Below, one piece after another: positions 1-7,698 of a stretch of DNA of 64,000 bases (within the stretch, counting starts at the first letter, position 1; every line of letters starts with the position of its first letter). The notes under the pieces were generated by a model that saw nothing but the letters and a program-made list of their open reading frames with translations, was not told the origin of the DNA and made no database searches. Origin of the DNA: Nocardiopsis sp. JB363 (lineage in GTDB: Bacteria; Actinomycetota; Actinomycetes; Streptosporangiales; Streptosporangiaceae). A program made the position numbers and the translations under genes. The DNA lies in the NCBI RefSeq assembly GCF_900143625.1, contig NZ_FRFF01000135.1, forward strand, positions 124,001-188,000, given 5' to 3'.

Positions 1-739
1 AGAGGAGACCCCTGACACGATCGATCTTCGCGCGAGTCTGCTTCGACTGAATTCTCAGATCGATGCGATGTTGTGTGTTCTTCGCCTGACCGGCTTCACG
101 CAGGAGTTTTACCATCTCAGCCTCCAGCTCGGTCAGTTGTCTGCGTAACCCGATGGCTGCGTCGGCCTGCAAAGCCGCGCTCGCGGGGTGACCATCGGCT
201 GCGGCCGTGCGGGCGAGGTCACGGTACAGAGCCCACATGTTCGAGCGGTCGAGTCGTTCCAGGTGGAGGGAGCCGGGAGCGATCTGATCGGTCGGCACGA
301 TGAGGTGTTCCTCGATGACAGAGGAGGAACGAGTGGGGTCGGTCCGGCTGACATGAGTGAGTGCGAGGGAGAGGATTTCTGTGCCGTCGGGCATGGAAAC
401 GAGTAACACCACGGGTCTGGCCATGCTGCGGTGGATCAGTTCGATCACACGGTTGCGTTTGCTACCGGTGACCTTGTCGGCCAGGGAGATGTCCAATACC
501 GGGATGTCGGTGATGGCGCGTTCGTCATCCTCGTACGCAGACACCTGGATGGTCGAAGGGCGGAGCATGCCGGACACCCACGCCGAGTGAACGGCCTTGT
601 TGATCAGCCGTGCGTCAGCCGGGGATTGCTCTTCGAATTGCGCGGCGAGCATCCTTTTGGTGACGCGTTGCCGTAGCCGCGCCGTATCCGGCAAACCTAG
701 CAGGATTGCGGCGCTGCGACCTGCGGAAACGTCACTCAT
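1..739 (-). CDS. DUF4391 domain protein, partial (C-terminal end beyond left edge)
   Basis: Reading the minus strand from the ATG at 739 gives 246 open codons to the window edge with no stop. The start overlaps the stop of the helicase upstream by 4 bases (ATGA), so the two are translationally coupled. The visible C-terminal part is a charged coiled-coil stretch (LTELEAEMVKLLREAG, then a Lys/Arg-rich helix), which is how DUF4391 proteins end, so probably only a few codons are missing. DUF4391 has no assigned activity that I can name. Members are known beside helicases and DNA methyltransferases in restriction-like loci, so a defence role is inferred from context. The family call rests on overall length, the C-terminal coiled coil and the helicase neighbour, not on a profile search. 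Confidence 0.6.
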   Translation of the reverse strand, partial: MSDVSAGRSAAILLGLPDTARLRQRVTKRMLAAQFEEQSPADARLINKAVHSAWVSGMLRPSTIQVSAYEDDERAITDIPVLDISLADKVTGSKRNRVIELIHRSMARPVVLLVSMPDGTEILSLALTHVSRTDPTRSSSVIEEHLIVPTDQIAPGSLHLERLDRSNMWALYRDLARTAAADGHPASAALQADAAIGLRRQLTELEAEMVKLLREAGQAKNTQHRIDLRIQSKQTRAKIDRVRGLL

Positions 740-3700
740 GGGATCACCGCCACCCAGGCGATCACGTCGACGGCCTCCAGCCCGGGTACGGCCTTCTCCG
801 CGCCCAGTTGGGAGGGGCCCGCGGAGAAGAGAGAGGCGACCATGCTCTCTTCGGCCTTGCCGGAGGCGGCCCGGATCGCGGCGTCCAGCAGGTCGCGGTA
901 GTGCTGCATGGATTTTCCGGACCTGGTGGCCTTGGTGAAGTCAGCGAGGACGGTGGATTCGGGTTCGGTGCTGCCGTGGCAGTGGCGGCGCAGTACGTCG
1001 AGGGCCATCTTCGGCTCTTCGATGGGATGCGCGAGCTCGCCGTCGTCGGTCACGTAGGCGAGCACGTACGGGGCCAGCGGGTAGGCCTTGGAGAAGGTAA
1101 AGGCGTCGTCGCGCACGTGCAGTAGAAAGACCGCACCGGGGGAGAGGCCGTCGTCTGTGAGGGTCTTGTCGAAGCGGGTGACGCCGAACAGTGCCTTGGG
1201 CCACCTCGCGATCTCCTGGACCTCCTTGCGCGGGCGTGCCGCCGCGTCCATCCGGAAGTCGGAGAGGGTGAGGTCGGTGATACTCAGACCTCCGGCGAGG
1301 TCTTCCATGGTGGGGGCGGTGGCCTGCATCCGCTCGAGTTGTTTGCGCCGGTAGTCGAGGTCGTTCATATCGTCGGAATTGACGTCCAGGAGGTTCTCTT
1401 CGCCGGTGGCGGAGACGTCGAGGAGTGTCATTCGACTGGATACGCGGGATTCGAGGTTGATGTAGGCGTCCAGATCGATGTTGGGCCAGAAGTTCACCAG
1501 CTGGACGCTGGTGTTCGTGGTACCCAACCGGTCCACGCGCCCGAACCGTTGCACGATGCGGACGGGGTTCCAATGGATGTCGTAGTTGATCACGGTGTCG
1601 CAGTCCTGAAGGTTCTGACCTTCGGAGATCGTGTCCGTGGCGATCACGATATCGATCTGCGGGGAGTCCGGCTCGCCGCCCTTGGAACGAGGGGAGAACG
1701 CGGTGAGCACGTCGATCATGTGCTTGCGCTTCATCGGGAGAGTGGTTCGGGAGGTCTGCCCGGTGATCAGCCCTACGTGTACACCCAGCTCGTCACGGGC
1801 CCAGCCGGCCACGTGCTGGTAGAGGTATTCGGCCGTGTCACTGAACGCGGTGAACACCAGGGCCTTGCGGTTGTCGCCGTTGGTGGGGTGCTCGGCCTTG
1901 TCACGAAGGAACCGCTTGAGCTCGGCGAGCTTGGCGTCGCGAGGGGATTCGACGGTCTGCACTTCGGTCAACAGGGCTTCCACCGTCTTGCGGTCCTGTT
2001 CCAGCTCTTGCCGCCAGCGGATCCGGTCGATGTCGGCCAGGAACACCTTGACCTTGCCGCCTACGGTGTCCTCGAACTGGGGGTCATCGAGGTCGATCTG
2101 CTCCAAGCCGGCGAAACCGTCGATCGAAGTTCCCTTGGCACCGGACGCCTCGAAGGTGTCAATGCTCGTGATCGCCATATCGATGGTGCCGAGGATCTTA
2201 CCGAGGGTCTCGCCCAGGGAGTTGACGGAGGACTCCAGGCGTTTCAGGAGCCCCACCCGTAGCAGGTGCACCACGTTGTTCTCGCGGTCGGTCTGCTTCC
2301 ACACCCGCTGACCGCCCGTACGCACCCGCTGGTCGTACTTTTGCGCATAACGCTGAACGTGTTTCGCGTTGACGTAGGAGATGGGCTTATACGCTGCCAG
2401 GTTCAGGCGCAGGATCGACTGGTTGATCTCCTCTAGGGGGATCATCGCGTTGTCCGAATCGATCGGCGGGCTGAGGTTGATCGGGGCCAGACGCTCGGGG
2501 AACTTCCCCACGTCCTCGATCCCGTAGTACTTCTCGATGTGTTTGCGTGAACGGGCGATCGTGACCAGGTCCAGCAGCCGGATGTAGTCCATGCCGAGTG
2601 TGTTGACCAGAGACTTCGCGCTCCTGGCTTGTGCGGGTGTGTTCTGCCAGTTGTTGAAGTGCCGCTGGGCCTTGGACAGGGTCGAACCGATGCTTTTGAT
2701 CCCGTCATCGGCCAACGCCTGGTCGTCGCCTTCCGTGACGAACAGGACCTGGTTCTTCAGGTCGGCCAGGCGGGTGTTGACCGGTGTGGCGCTGAGCATG
2801 AGGACCTTGGTCTTGACACCAGCTCTAAAGACCTCGTCCATGAGGCGCGAATATCGTGTCTTGCGGTCTTTGACCTGCGGGTTATTTCGGAAGTTGTGGG
2901 ACTCGTCGATCACCACGAGGTCGTAATTGCCCCAGTTGATGTTGGCGAGGTCGATGTCGCCCGAAAACCCGTGCGTGCGGCTGAGGTCGGTGTGGTTGAG
3001 CACGTCGTAGTGGAAACGATCCTTGCTCAATGGGTTGCGGGTGTCGTTCGATCGATAGATCGTCCAGTTCTCCCTGAGCCGTTTGGGAGCCAGAACGAGG
3101 ACCCGGTTGTTCCGAAGCTCGTAGTACTTGATGACTGCGAGTGCCTCGAAGGTCTTCCCCAAGCCGACACTGTCGGCGATGATGCAGCCGTTGTGCCGTT
3201 CCAGTTTCTCGATCGCGCCGAGTACACCGTCACGCTGGAACTTGTAGAGCTTGTTCCAGACAGCGGAGTCATAGAAACCCGTCTTACCGCGTTCGGCGGT
3301 CTCTTCACCGGATTCCTCGACGAAGTCCTTGAACAAGGCGATCAGGATGCGCAGGTAGACGGACTCTGGGGCTCGATCTTCGAACAGGGCTCGAGCGGCC
3401 TCGAGGAACTCCTCCTGGATCGGCTGAGAGTTCGCGTCGTCGTGCCACATCCGATCGAAGTTGACGACGGTCTGCTCTACCTTGTCCGCGTCGGTGAACG
3501 GGTGAAGGAAGTGCAGATCATCAGATGCCACGAGACCGAGACTCTCAGCATCGAATCCGGCCTGTTCGACCGCGTAAGGGAATGGCCCCTCAATGCTGGT
3601 CCAAGTGTTGCGTGTCCGTCGGTTGAGTGCCCTTACCCGGAGGTGTTCTTCGGCCCAGCCGACGAACGCTTGGGCGAGCCGGTGCTGATCGAGCCGAGCA

Positions 3701-3912
3701 CGCTTGAGGTTCTCCTTCTCGCGACCGTTGAGGGTGAAGCCCTCCTGGCTCTCTTGATGCAGAAGCAGACGCAGGTCGACCTGGGCCAGCTCGCTCTGTA
3801 GCGCTTCATAAACGAAAAGGGAGAACGACTCTGCAAGTGTGTCCAGACGTGTAGCGCCGGTCAGGTGCTTGCGTAGCTGATCGATCGCATTGCCAGCGTT
3901 GCTGGGGGCCAT
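736..3912 (-). CDS. SNF2/SF2-family helicase, probable defence helicase
   Basis: A 1058-residue superfamily-2 ATPase. The Walker A motif DSVGLGKT lies at about residues 247-254, a DESH Walker B box at 336-339, and LSATP (motif III) at 373-377. The second RecA-like domain starts near KALVFTAFS (about 683) and carries motifs V-VI, ending in QRFGRVDRLG at about 788-797. The first 240 residues and the last 180 are outside the motor and I assign them no activity. This architecture, followed directly by a DUF4391 gene, is typical of restriction-like anti-phage loci in which a methyltransferase and a nuclease subunit lie further downstream. Here those would be beyond the left edge. The motor assignment is firm; DNA or RNA substrate and defence role are inference. 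Confidence 0.85.
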   Translation of the reverse strand: MAPSNAGNAIDQLRKHLTGATRLDTLAESFSLFVYEALQSELAQVDLRLLLHQESQEGFTLNGREKENLKRARLDQHRLAQAFVGWAEEHLRVRALNRRTRNTWTSIEGPFPYAVEQAGFDAESLGLVASDDLHFLHPFTDADKVEQTVVNFDRMWHDDANSQPIQEEFLEAARALFEDRAPESVYLRILIALFKDFVEESGEETAERGKTGFYDSAVWNKLYKFQRDGVLGAIEKLERHNGCIIADSVGLGKTFEALAVIKYYELRNNRVLVLAPKRLRENWTIYRSNDTRNPLSKDRFHYDVLNHTDLSRTHGFSGDIDLANINWGNYDLVVIDESHNFRNNPQVKDRKTRYSRLMDEVFRAGVKTKVLMLSATPVNTRLADLKNQVLFVTEGDDQALADDGIKSIGSTLSKAQRHFNNWQNTPAQARSAKSLVNTLGMDYIRLLDLVTIARSRKHIEKYYGIEDVGKFPERLAPINLSPPIDSDNAMIPLEEINQSILRLNLAAYKPISYVNAKHVQRYAQKYDQRVRTGGQRVWKQTDRENNVVHLLRVGLLKRLESSVNSLGETLGKILGTIDMAITSIDTFEASGAKGTSIDGFAGLEQIDLDDPQFEDTVGGKVKVFLADIDRIRWRQELEQDRKTVEALLTEVQTVESPRDAKLAELKRFLRDKAEHPTNGDNRKALVFTAFSDTAEYLYQHVAGWARDELGVHVGLITGQTSRTTLPMKRKHMIDVLTAFSPRSKGGEPDSPQIDIVIATDTISEGQNLQDCDTVINYDIHWNPVRIVQRFGRVDRLGTTNTSVQLVNFWPNIDLDAYINLESRVSSRMTLLDVSATGEENLLDVNSDDMNDLDYRRKQLERMQATAPTMEDLAGGLSITDLTLSDFRMDAAARPRKEVQEIARWPKALFGVTRFDKTLTDDGLSPGAVFLLHVRDDAFTFSKAYPLAPYVLAYVTDDGELAHPIEEPKMALDVLRRHCHGSTEPESTVLADFTKATRSGKSMQHYRDLLDAAIRAASGKAEESMVASLFSAGPSQLGAEKAVPGLEAVDVIAWVAVIP

Positions 3913-4102
3913 GAACGCTGAACCTCCGGGATGTACCTGTAGACGTGGGTTCTGACGGCTCGGTAGTACCGCCGATGCTATCGAGGCCGTATGACCGCTG
4001 CGGGGTGACGATCAGTTCTTGGAGCCGTGCCACTTCAGTGGATAGGTGGACCGGAAGCTGTTCAGACCTGTTACGGCTGTGGATCGCGCTAGGGTTTGTG
4101 GG

Positions 4103-5518
4103 GTGACTGACACCTCGATTCGCACCAGGTTCGCACCCTCCCCGACCGGCATGTTCCACGTGGGCAACGCCCGGTCCCTGCTGCTGAACTGGGTGGTCGC
4201 ACGACAATCCGGCGGCGCGATGGTGCTGCGGATCGAGGACACCGACGCCGCCCGCTCCCGCCCGGAGTGGACCGAAGGCATCCTCTCCGCGATGGCCTGG
4301 CTGGGAGTGGACTCCACCCAGTACGAGGGCCCCTACTTCCAGACCGACTACGCGAACAAGCACACCGAGGCCGCCCAGCGCCTGTTGAAGGAAGGGCCGG
4401 CCTACTACTGCGACTGCCGGCGCGAGCAGGTCCAGGCCCGCCGGGACAACCCCAACCTGGGCTACGACGGTTTCTGTCGGGACCGAGGTCTGGAGGCCGG
4501 ACCGGGGCGGGCGTTGCGCTTCCGTATCCCCGAGGGTGGCCCGACCGTGGTCGAGGACCAGATCCGGGGCCGGGTGGAGTTTCCGCACGAGGCCCTGGAG
4601 GACTTCGTCATCGCCCGTGGCGACGGCACCGCCCTGTTCGTCCTAGCGAACGTGGTGGACGACGTCGAGATGGGCATCACGCACGTCATCCGGGGCGAGG
4701 AGCACCTGTCCAACACCCCGAAGCAGCAACTGCTGTGGGAGGCCCTGGGCCACACCGCGCCGGTGTGGGCGCACGCCCCCGTGCTGGTGAACGAGAAGCG
4801 CCAGAAGCTGTCCAAGCGGCGTGACAAGGTCGCCATGGAGTCCTACCAGGCCGAGGGTTTCCTGCCTGAGACCATGGTCAACTACCTGATGCTGCTGGGC
4901 TGGTCCCCGGGCGAGGACCGGGAGATCATGCCGATCGAGGAGATGATCCCGCTCTTCGACCTGGCCGACGTCAACTCCTCGCCGGCGTTCTTCGACGAGA
5001 AGAAGCTGCGTGCCTTCAACGGTGACTACATCCGAGCCCTGGACTCCGGCGAGTTCGTCAAGCGCTGTGCTCCCTACCTGGAAGGGGAGGACGTGCCGTG
5101 GCGCCCGGAGGACTTCGATCCGGATGTGTTCGCGCAGATCGCCCCGCTGGCGCAGAGCCGGGTGGCGGTGCTCAGCGAGGTCGTGCCCAACGTCGACTTC
5201 CTGTTCCTGGTTACCCCGGTCTTCGACGAAAAGAGCTGGGCCAAGGCCATGAAGCCCGGCATCGGTGCGGAGATGCTCACCGCAGCGATCGCCACCTACT
5301 CTGACGAGTCCTTGAACTGGGAGGCTGAGACCCTCAAGGGAGCCCTTGAGCAGGCCGGGGCCGCCCAAGGGCTCAAGCTTGGCAAGGCTCAGGCTCCCGT
5401 GCGAGTTGCGGTGACCGGCCGCACAGTCGGGCTGCCGCTCTTCGAATCCCTGGAACTGCTGGGCAGGGAACGCACACTGGAGCGCCTCCGGGCAGCGCTG
5501 GAGCGGCTCAACGCCTGA
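4103..5518 (+). CDS. gltX: Glutamate--tRNA ligase
   Basis: Charges tRNA-Glu with glutamate in the cytoplasm. The GTG at 4103 gives a 471-residue protein of normal length beginning VTDTSIRTRFAPSPTG. An in-frame ATG at 4046 would add 19 residues unlike the family. The class I signature is intact: HVGNA (HIGH box) at residues 19-23 and KLSKR (KMSKS box) at 235-239. Cys103, Cys105 and Cys125 around YYCDC and GFC look like the zinc site found in many GluRS. The C-terminal anticodon-binding region ends with GRTVGLPLFESLELLG, a strongly conserved block. The gene converges on a GluRS-like paralogue whose reading frame overlaps its last 130 bases. Whether this is the only gltX of the genome cannot be told from here. 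Confidence 0.93.
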   Translation: MTDTSIRTRFAPSPTGMFHVGNARSLLLNWVVARQSGGAMVLRIEDTDAARSRPEWTEGILSAMAWLGVDSTQYEGPYFQTDYANKHTEAAQRLLKEGPAYYCDCRREQVQARRDNPNLGYDGFCRDRGLEAGPGRALRFRIPEGGPTVVEDQIRGRVEFPHEALEDFVIARGDGTALFVLANVVDDVEMGITHVIRGEEHLSNTPKQQLLWEALGHTAPVWAHAPVLVNEKRQKLSKRRDKVAMESYQAEGFLPETMVNYLMLLGWSPGEDREIMPIEEMIPLFDLADVNSSPAFFDEKKLRAFNGDYIRALDSGEFVKRCAPYLEGEDVPWRPEDFDPDVFAQIAPLAQSRVAVLSEVVPNVDFLFLVTPVFDEKSWAKAMKPGIGAEMLTAAIATYSDESLNWEAETLKGALEQAGAAQGLKLGKAQAPVRVAVTGRTVGLPLFESLELLGRERTLERLRAALERLNA

Positions 5519-6786
5519 CGAGCCGACACCAGACGTACGGACAGCAGTTGAGCAGGAAGGACCTCCAGGAGTTCTGAGGCTCGGGGCCCGTTCCGCTGAC
5601 CGGTGAGCACCCAGCGCACCGGATGCGGAACTGGGCCCTTCGCACGTCCACGAGACCAGGCATCCAGCCATCGCACAGCCTCTTCGGATCGCTTCGGGGG
5701 TGGTTCGTAGTCGATCACCGCATCGGTGAGTGCTCGGCACAGCCGACTCTGCTGGGGGAGTGGCCTCGGATGGTGACGGGCCACCCACGCGATGACATGT
5801 AAGGGGCGGCCGGGGCAGAGGGTGCGTAGTTCCTGCTGGGCCTCCTCCGGATTCAGAGCCGCCGAGACCTTCCGATCTAAGGATCGGAGGTGCTCTTCAT
5901 CCAGGTAACTATCGCCGCGCAACGGAAAAATGGTGCGCATCCGGTCCACCAACGCAGAGAAATCCGTACCTCCCGTGGTCTGCGTCGAGTCGGACAGGTA
6001 CGGCTGGGCTAGGAAGCAACGCAGCGCCGAGGGACGAATACCTTGCCCGAGGAGGTCGGCGACGCGCGGTGCCGCAGGTCCTGGTTCCAGCAGTTTGGGT
6101 AGGAACAGGTGGGCCGGAGGGATCCACCCACCGCTGAGAACCCAGTACAGGCGGACCTGGATGGGTGTGGCACCGCGTTTGTCCGTTCCCCGGATGACGA
6201 GGTTGGTCCGGTTGTCGATGTCGTCCACCACCGTGGCCAGGTGCCACAGGGCACGGCCGTCGCTGCGCATGAGAGGCACCATGTCCTGGGCGGGAGCGCG
6301 GGGGACGGAGGCGTTCACGGACGTGCACGCGGTCAGAGACTCGGGGCAGACCCCTTCCGCCTCCATGAACCGATCGACGGCGGCCACATCGAGGCAGGGG
6401 AGCCCTCGCACCGTAACCAGGAGCCGTAACGCGGCCAGATGCCGTAGCGCCTCGCGGTAGCGGTCACCACGTCGGCTCTGCCGAAAGGCGTTCTCCTCCC
6501 CAACGATCGGTACCCGCGCGATCTGAGTGAGCTCGTCTAGAAGATCCTGCCGGTGTTCGTCGCGGCTGCGTCGGTTGTCACTGTCATCCCACCGGACCAC
6601 CACGTGTGCCCGAGAGCCGAGGTGTCGTGCGGCGCTGTGAGTGAACAGGGCGGTGAGGAGGTGGGTACGCAGCACTCCGGTTCGGAACGAGGAGTGGTTG
6701 GGTGAGATGCCCAACCGGGTGCGAATCTCCTCTGAGCCCGCATGGGTGAGCGCTGGATGTGTGAACCATGAGCTGAGGGAGGCCAT
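5389..6786 (-). CDS. GluRS-like protein with degenerate catalytic motifs
   Basis: A 465-residue protein with the fold signature of class I glutamyl-tRNA synthetase. WHLATVVDDIDNRTNLVIRG (residues 181-200) aligns well with FVLANVVDDVEMGITHVIRG of the neighbouring GltX, VVRWDDSD with VLRIEDTD, and the C-terminal WVLTGQRNGP with VAVTGRTVGL. The catalytic boxes are altered: the HIGH position reads RTGVLR (35-40, His replaced by Arg) and KLSKR reads KLLEP (231-235), so normal aminoacylation looks unlikely. The start at 6786 lies 5 bases after the stop of the upstream gene, with a GAGGGG ribosome site inside that gene's end, so the two are coupled. The last 35 or so residues come from antisense of gltX and are probably read-through. 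It may bind or activate glutamate or a tRNA for another purpose; function unknown. Confidence 0.75.
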   Translation of the reverse strand: MASLSSWFTHPALTHAGSEEIRTRLGISPNHSSFRTGVLRTHLLTALFTHSAARHLGSRAHVVVRWDDSDNRRSRDEHRQDLLDELTQIARVPIVGEENAFRQSRRGDRYREALRHLAALRLLVTVRGLPCLDVAAVDRFMEAEGVCPESLTACTSVNASVPRAPAQDMVPLMRSDGRALWHLATVVDDIDNRTNLVIRGTDKRGATPIQVRLYWVLSGGWIPPAHLFLPKLLEPGPAAPRVADLLGQGIRPSALRCFLAQPYLSDSTQTTGGTDFSALVDRMRTIFPLRGDSYLDEEHLRSLDRKVSAALNPEEAQQELRTLCPGRPLHVIAWVARHHPRPLPQQSRLCRALTDAVIDYEPPPKRSEEAVRWLDAWSRGRAKGPVPHPVRWVLTGQRNGPRASELLEVLPAQLLSVRLVSARQALSRSSAARRRSSVRSLPSSSRDSKSGSPTVRPVTATRTGA

Positions 6787-6791
6787 CCTTG

Positions 6792-7694
6792 TCACCCCTC
6801 GCCCAGGAGACCGCACCACAGGGGCACGGTGGAGACCGTCGGATGTGGGTGCCCGTGACCGAACCTGCCGCCTTCCCCGAACTCCTCGCCGTGATCGGCG
6901 CAGACCACGACCAGAGGGCGTCTCCCGCTCAGCCGTGAGAAAAGGTCGCCCAGACGAGAATCAGCCCACTCCAGGGCCTGCCTCTGCATCTCTAGAAGCA
7001 TCTGGACGTCTTCGACCCCCAGAACGTCCGCCCTCGACCTGCCGACCTTACCGTCATGCAGCAGATAGAGGTGTCGAAGGAGTTCCCGGTTTCGTTCGGT
7101 GAGAGGGCTCCACGGTGTCGTATAGGGGACGTGGGTGCTGGGGCAGTTGACGAAGAGGAAGAACCGTTTGGCCTCCAAACACAGGTCTGCGAGTTTGAGT
7201 GTGTGGGACAGAGATAGTTGCTCCTCGCGATCGAGGATGCGGCTCTGCGCGGTTCCGGCCGATCGTGAGGGGTGGCCGAAATAGAGGAACTCAGGGAACA
7301 GGCTCGGCAGGCTGTTGGCGGGGTCGGAGGCGTTGAAGAAGGTGACACCGCCCGCCCCGAGCACCCTGTAACCCTTCTGGCTGTAGTGATCCATCAAGGT
7401 GGGGCCACCGAAGGGAATGGCGGAGTGCCGTTTGAAAGGTCGGGCCGCCGCTGAACGCCAGATCGCGTCCACGACGCGCCCGCCGAGTGTGAAGGGCCCC
7501 GAGACCGGGCGGGGCAGGTAGCCGTTGAACAACGCGGCGTGGGCGGGAAGCGTATAGGTCCCCGCGCTCTCGGCCCGCAGTAGTGGCCCGAGCCTTGCCA
7601 GGTTCGGGGTCCGGGCACTTGCCGCAACGTCGTAGCGGCAGGAGTCCAGGGTGACGAGGACGACGCTGCGGTCGGCCAGATCGGAGTTCGTCAT
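6792..7694 (-). CDS. Alkaline phosphatase / sulfatase superfamily hydrolase
   Basis: A 300-residue metal-dependent hydrolase of the alkaline phosphatase superfamily. It starts with the metal-binding VLVTLDSCRYD block (Asp17), has TLPAHAAL with a probable Thr nucleophile at residue 48 where sulfatases carry the formylglycine Cys, STHVPY near His188, and a second metal site in ADHGEEFGEGG (Asp267, His268) with His280. Lack of the CxPxR sulfatase motif makes a phosphoester or phosphonoester hydrolase, or a phosphotransferase, more likely than a sulfatase. There is no signal peptide, so it acts in the cytoplasm. It begins 4 bases after the stop of the methionine adenosyltransferase, and its ribosome site GGAGGTG is the end of that gene. 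The substrate is unknown. Confidence 0.78.
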   Translation of the reverse strand: MTNSDLADRSVVLVTLDSCRYDVAASARTPNLARLGPLLRAESAGTYTLPAHAALFNGYLPRPVSGPFTLGGRVVDAIWRSAAARPFKRHSAIPFGGPTLMDHYSQKGYRVLGAGGVTFFNASDPANSLPSLFPEFLYFGHPSRSAGTAQSRILDREEQLSLSHTLKLADLCLEAKRFFLFVNCPSTHVPYTTPWSPLTERNRELLRHLYLLHDGKVGRSRADVLGVEDVQMLLEMQRQALEWADSRLGDLFSRLSGRRPLVVVCADHGEEFGEGGRFGHGHPHPTVSTVPLWCGLLGEG

Positions 7695-7698
7695 CGCC

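Noticed and set aside
4103..6786. A GluRS-inhibitor self-resistance pair (gltX plus paralogue)
   Set aside because: The GltX here has normal motifs and nothing shows resistance; no recognisable antibiotic synthetase is present. Possible but unsupported.
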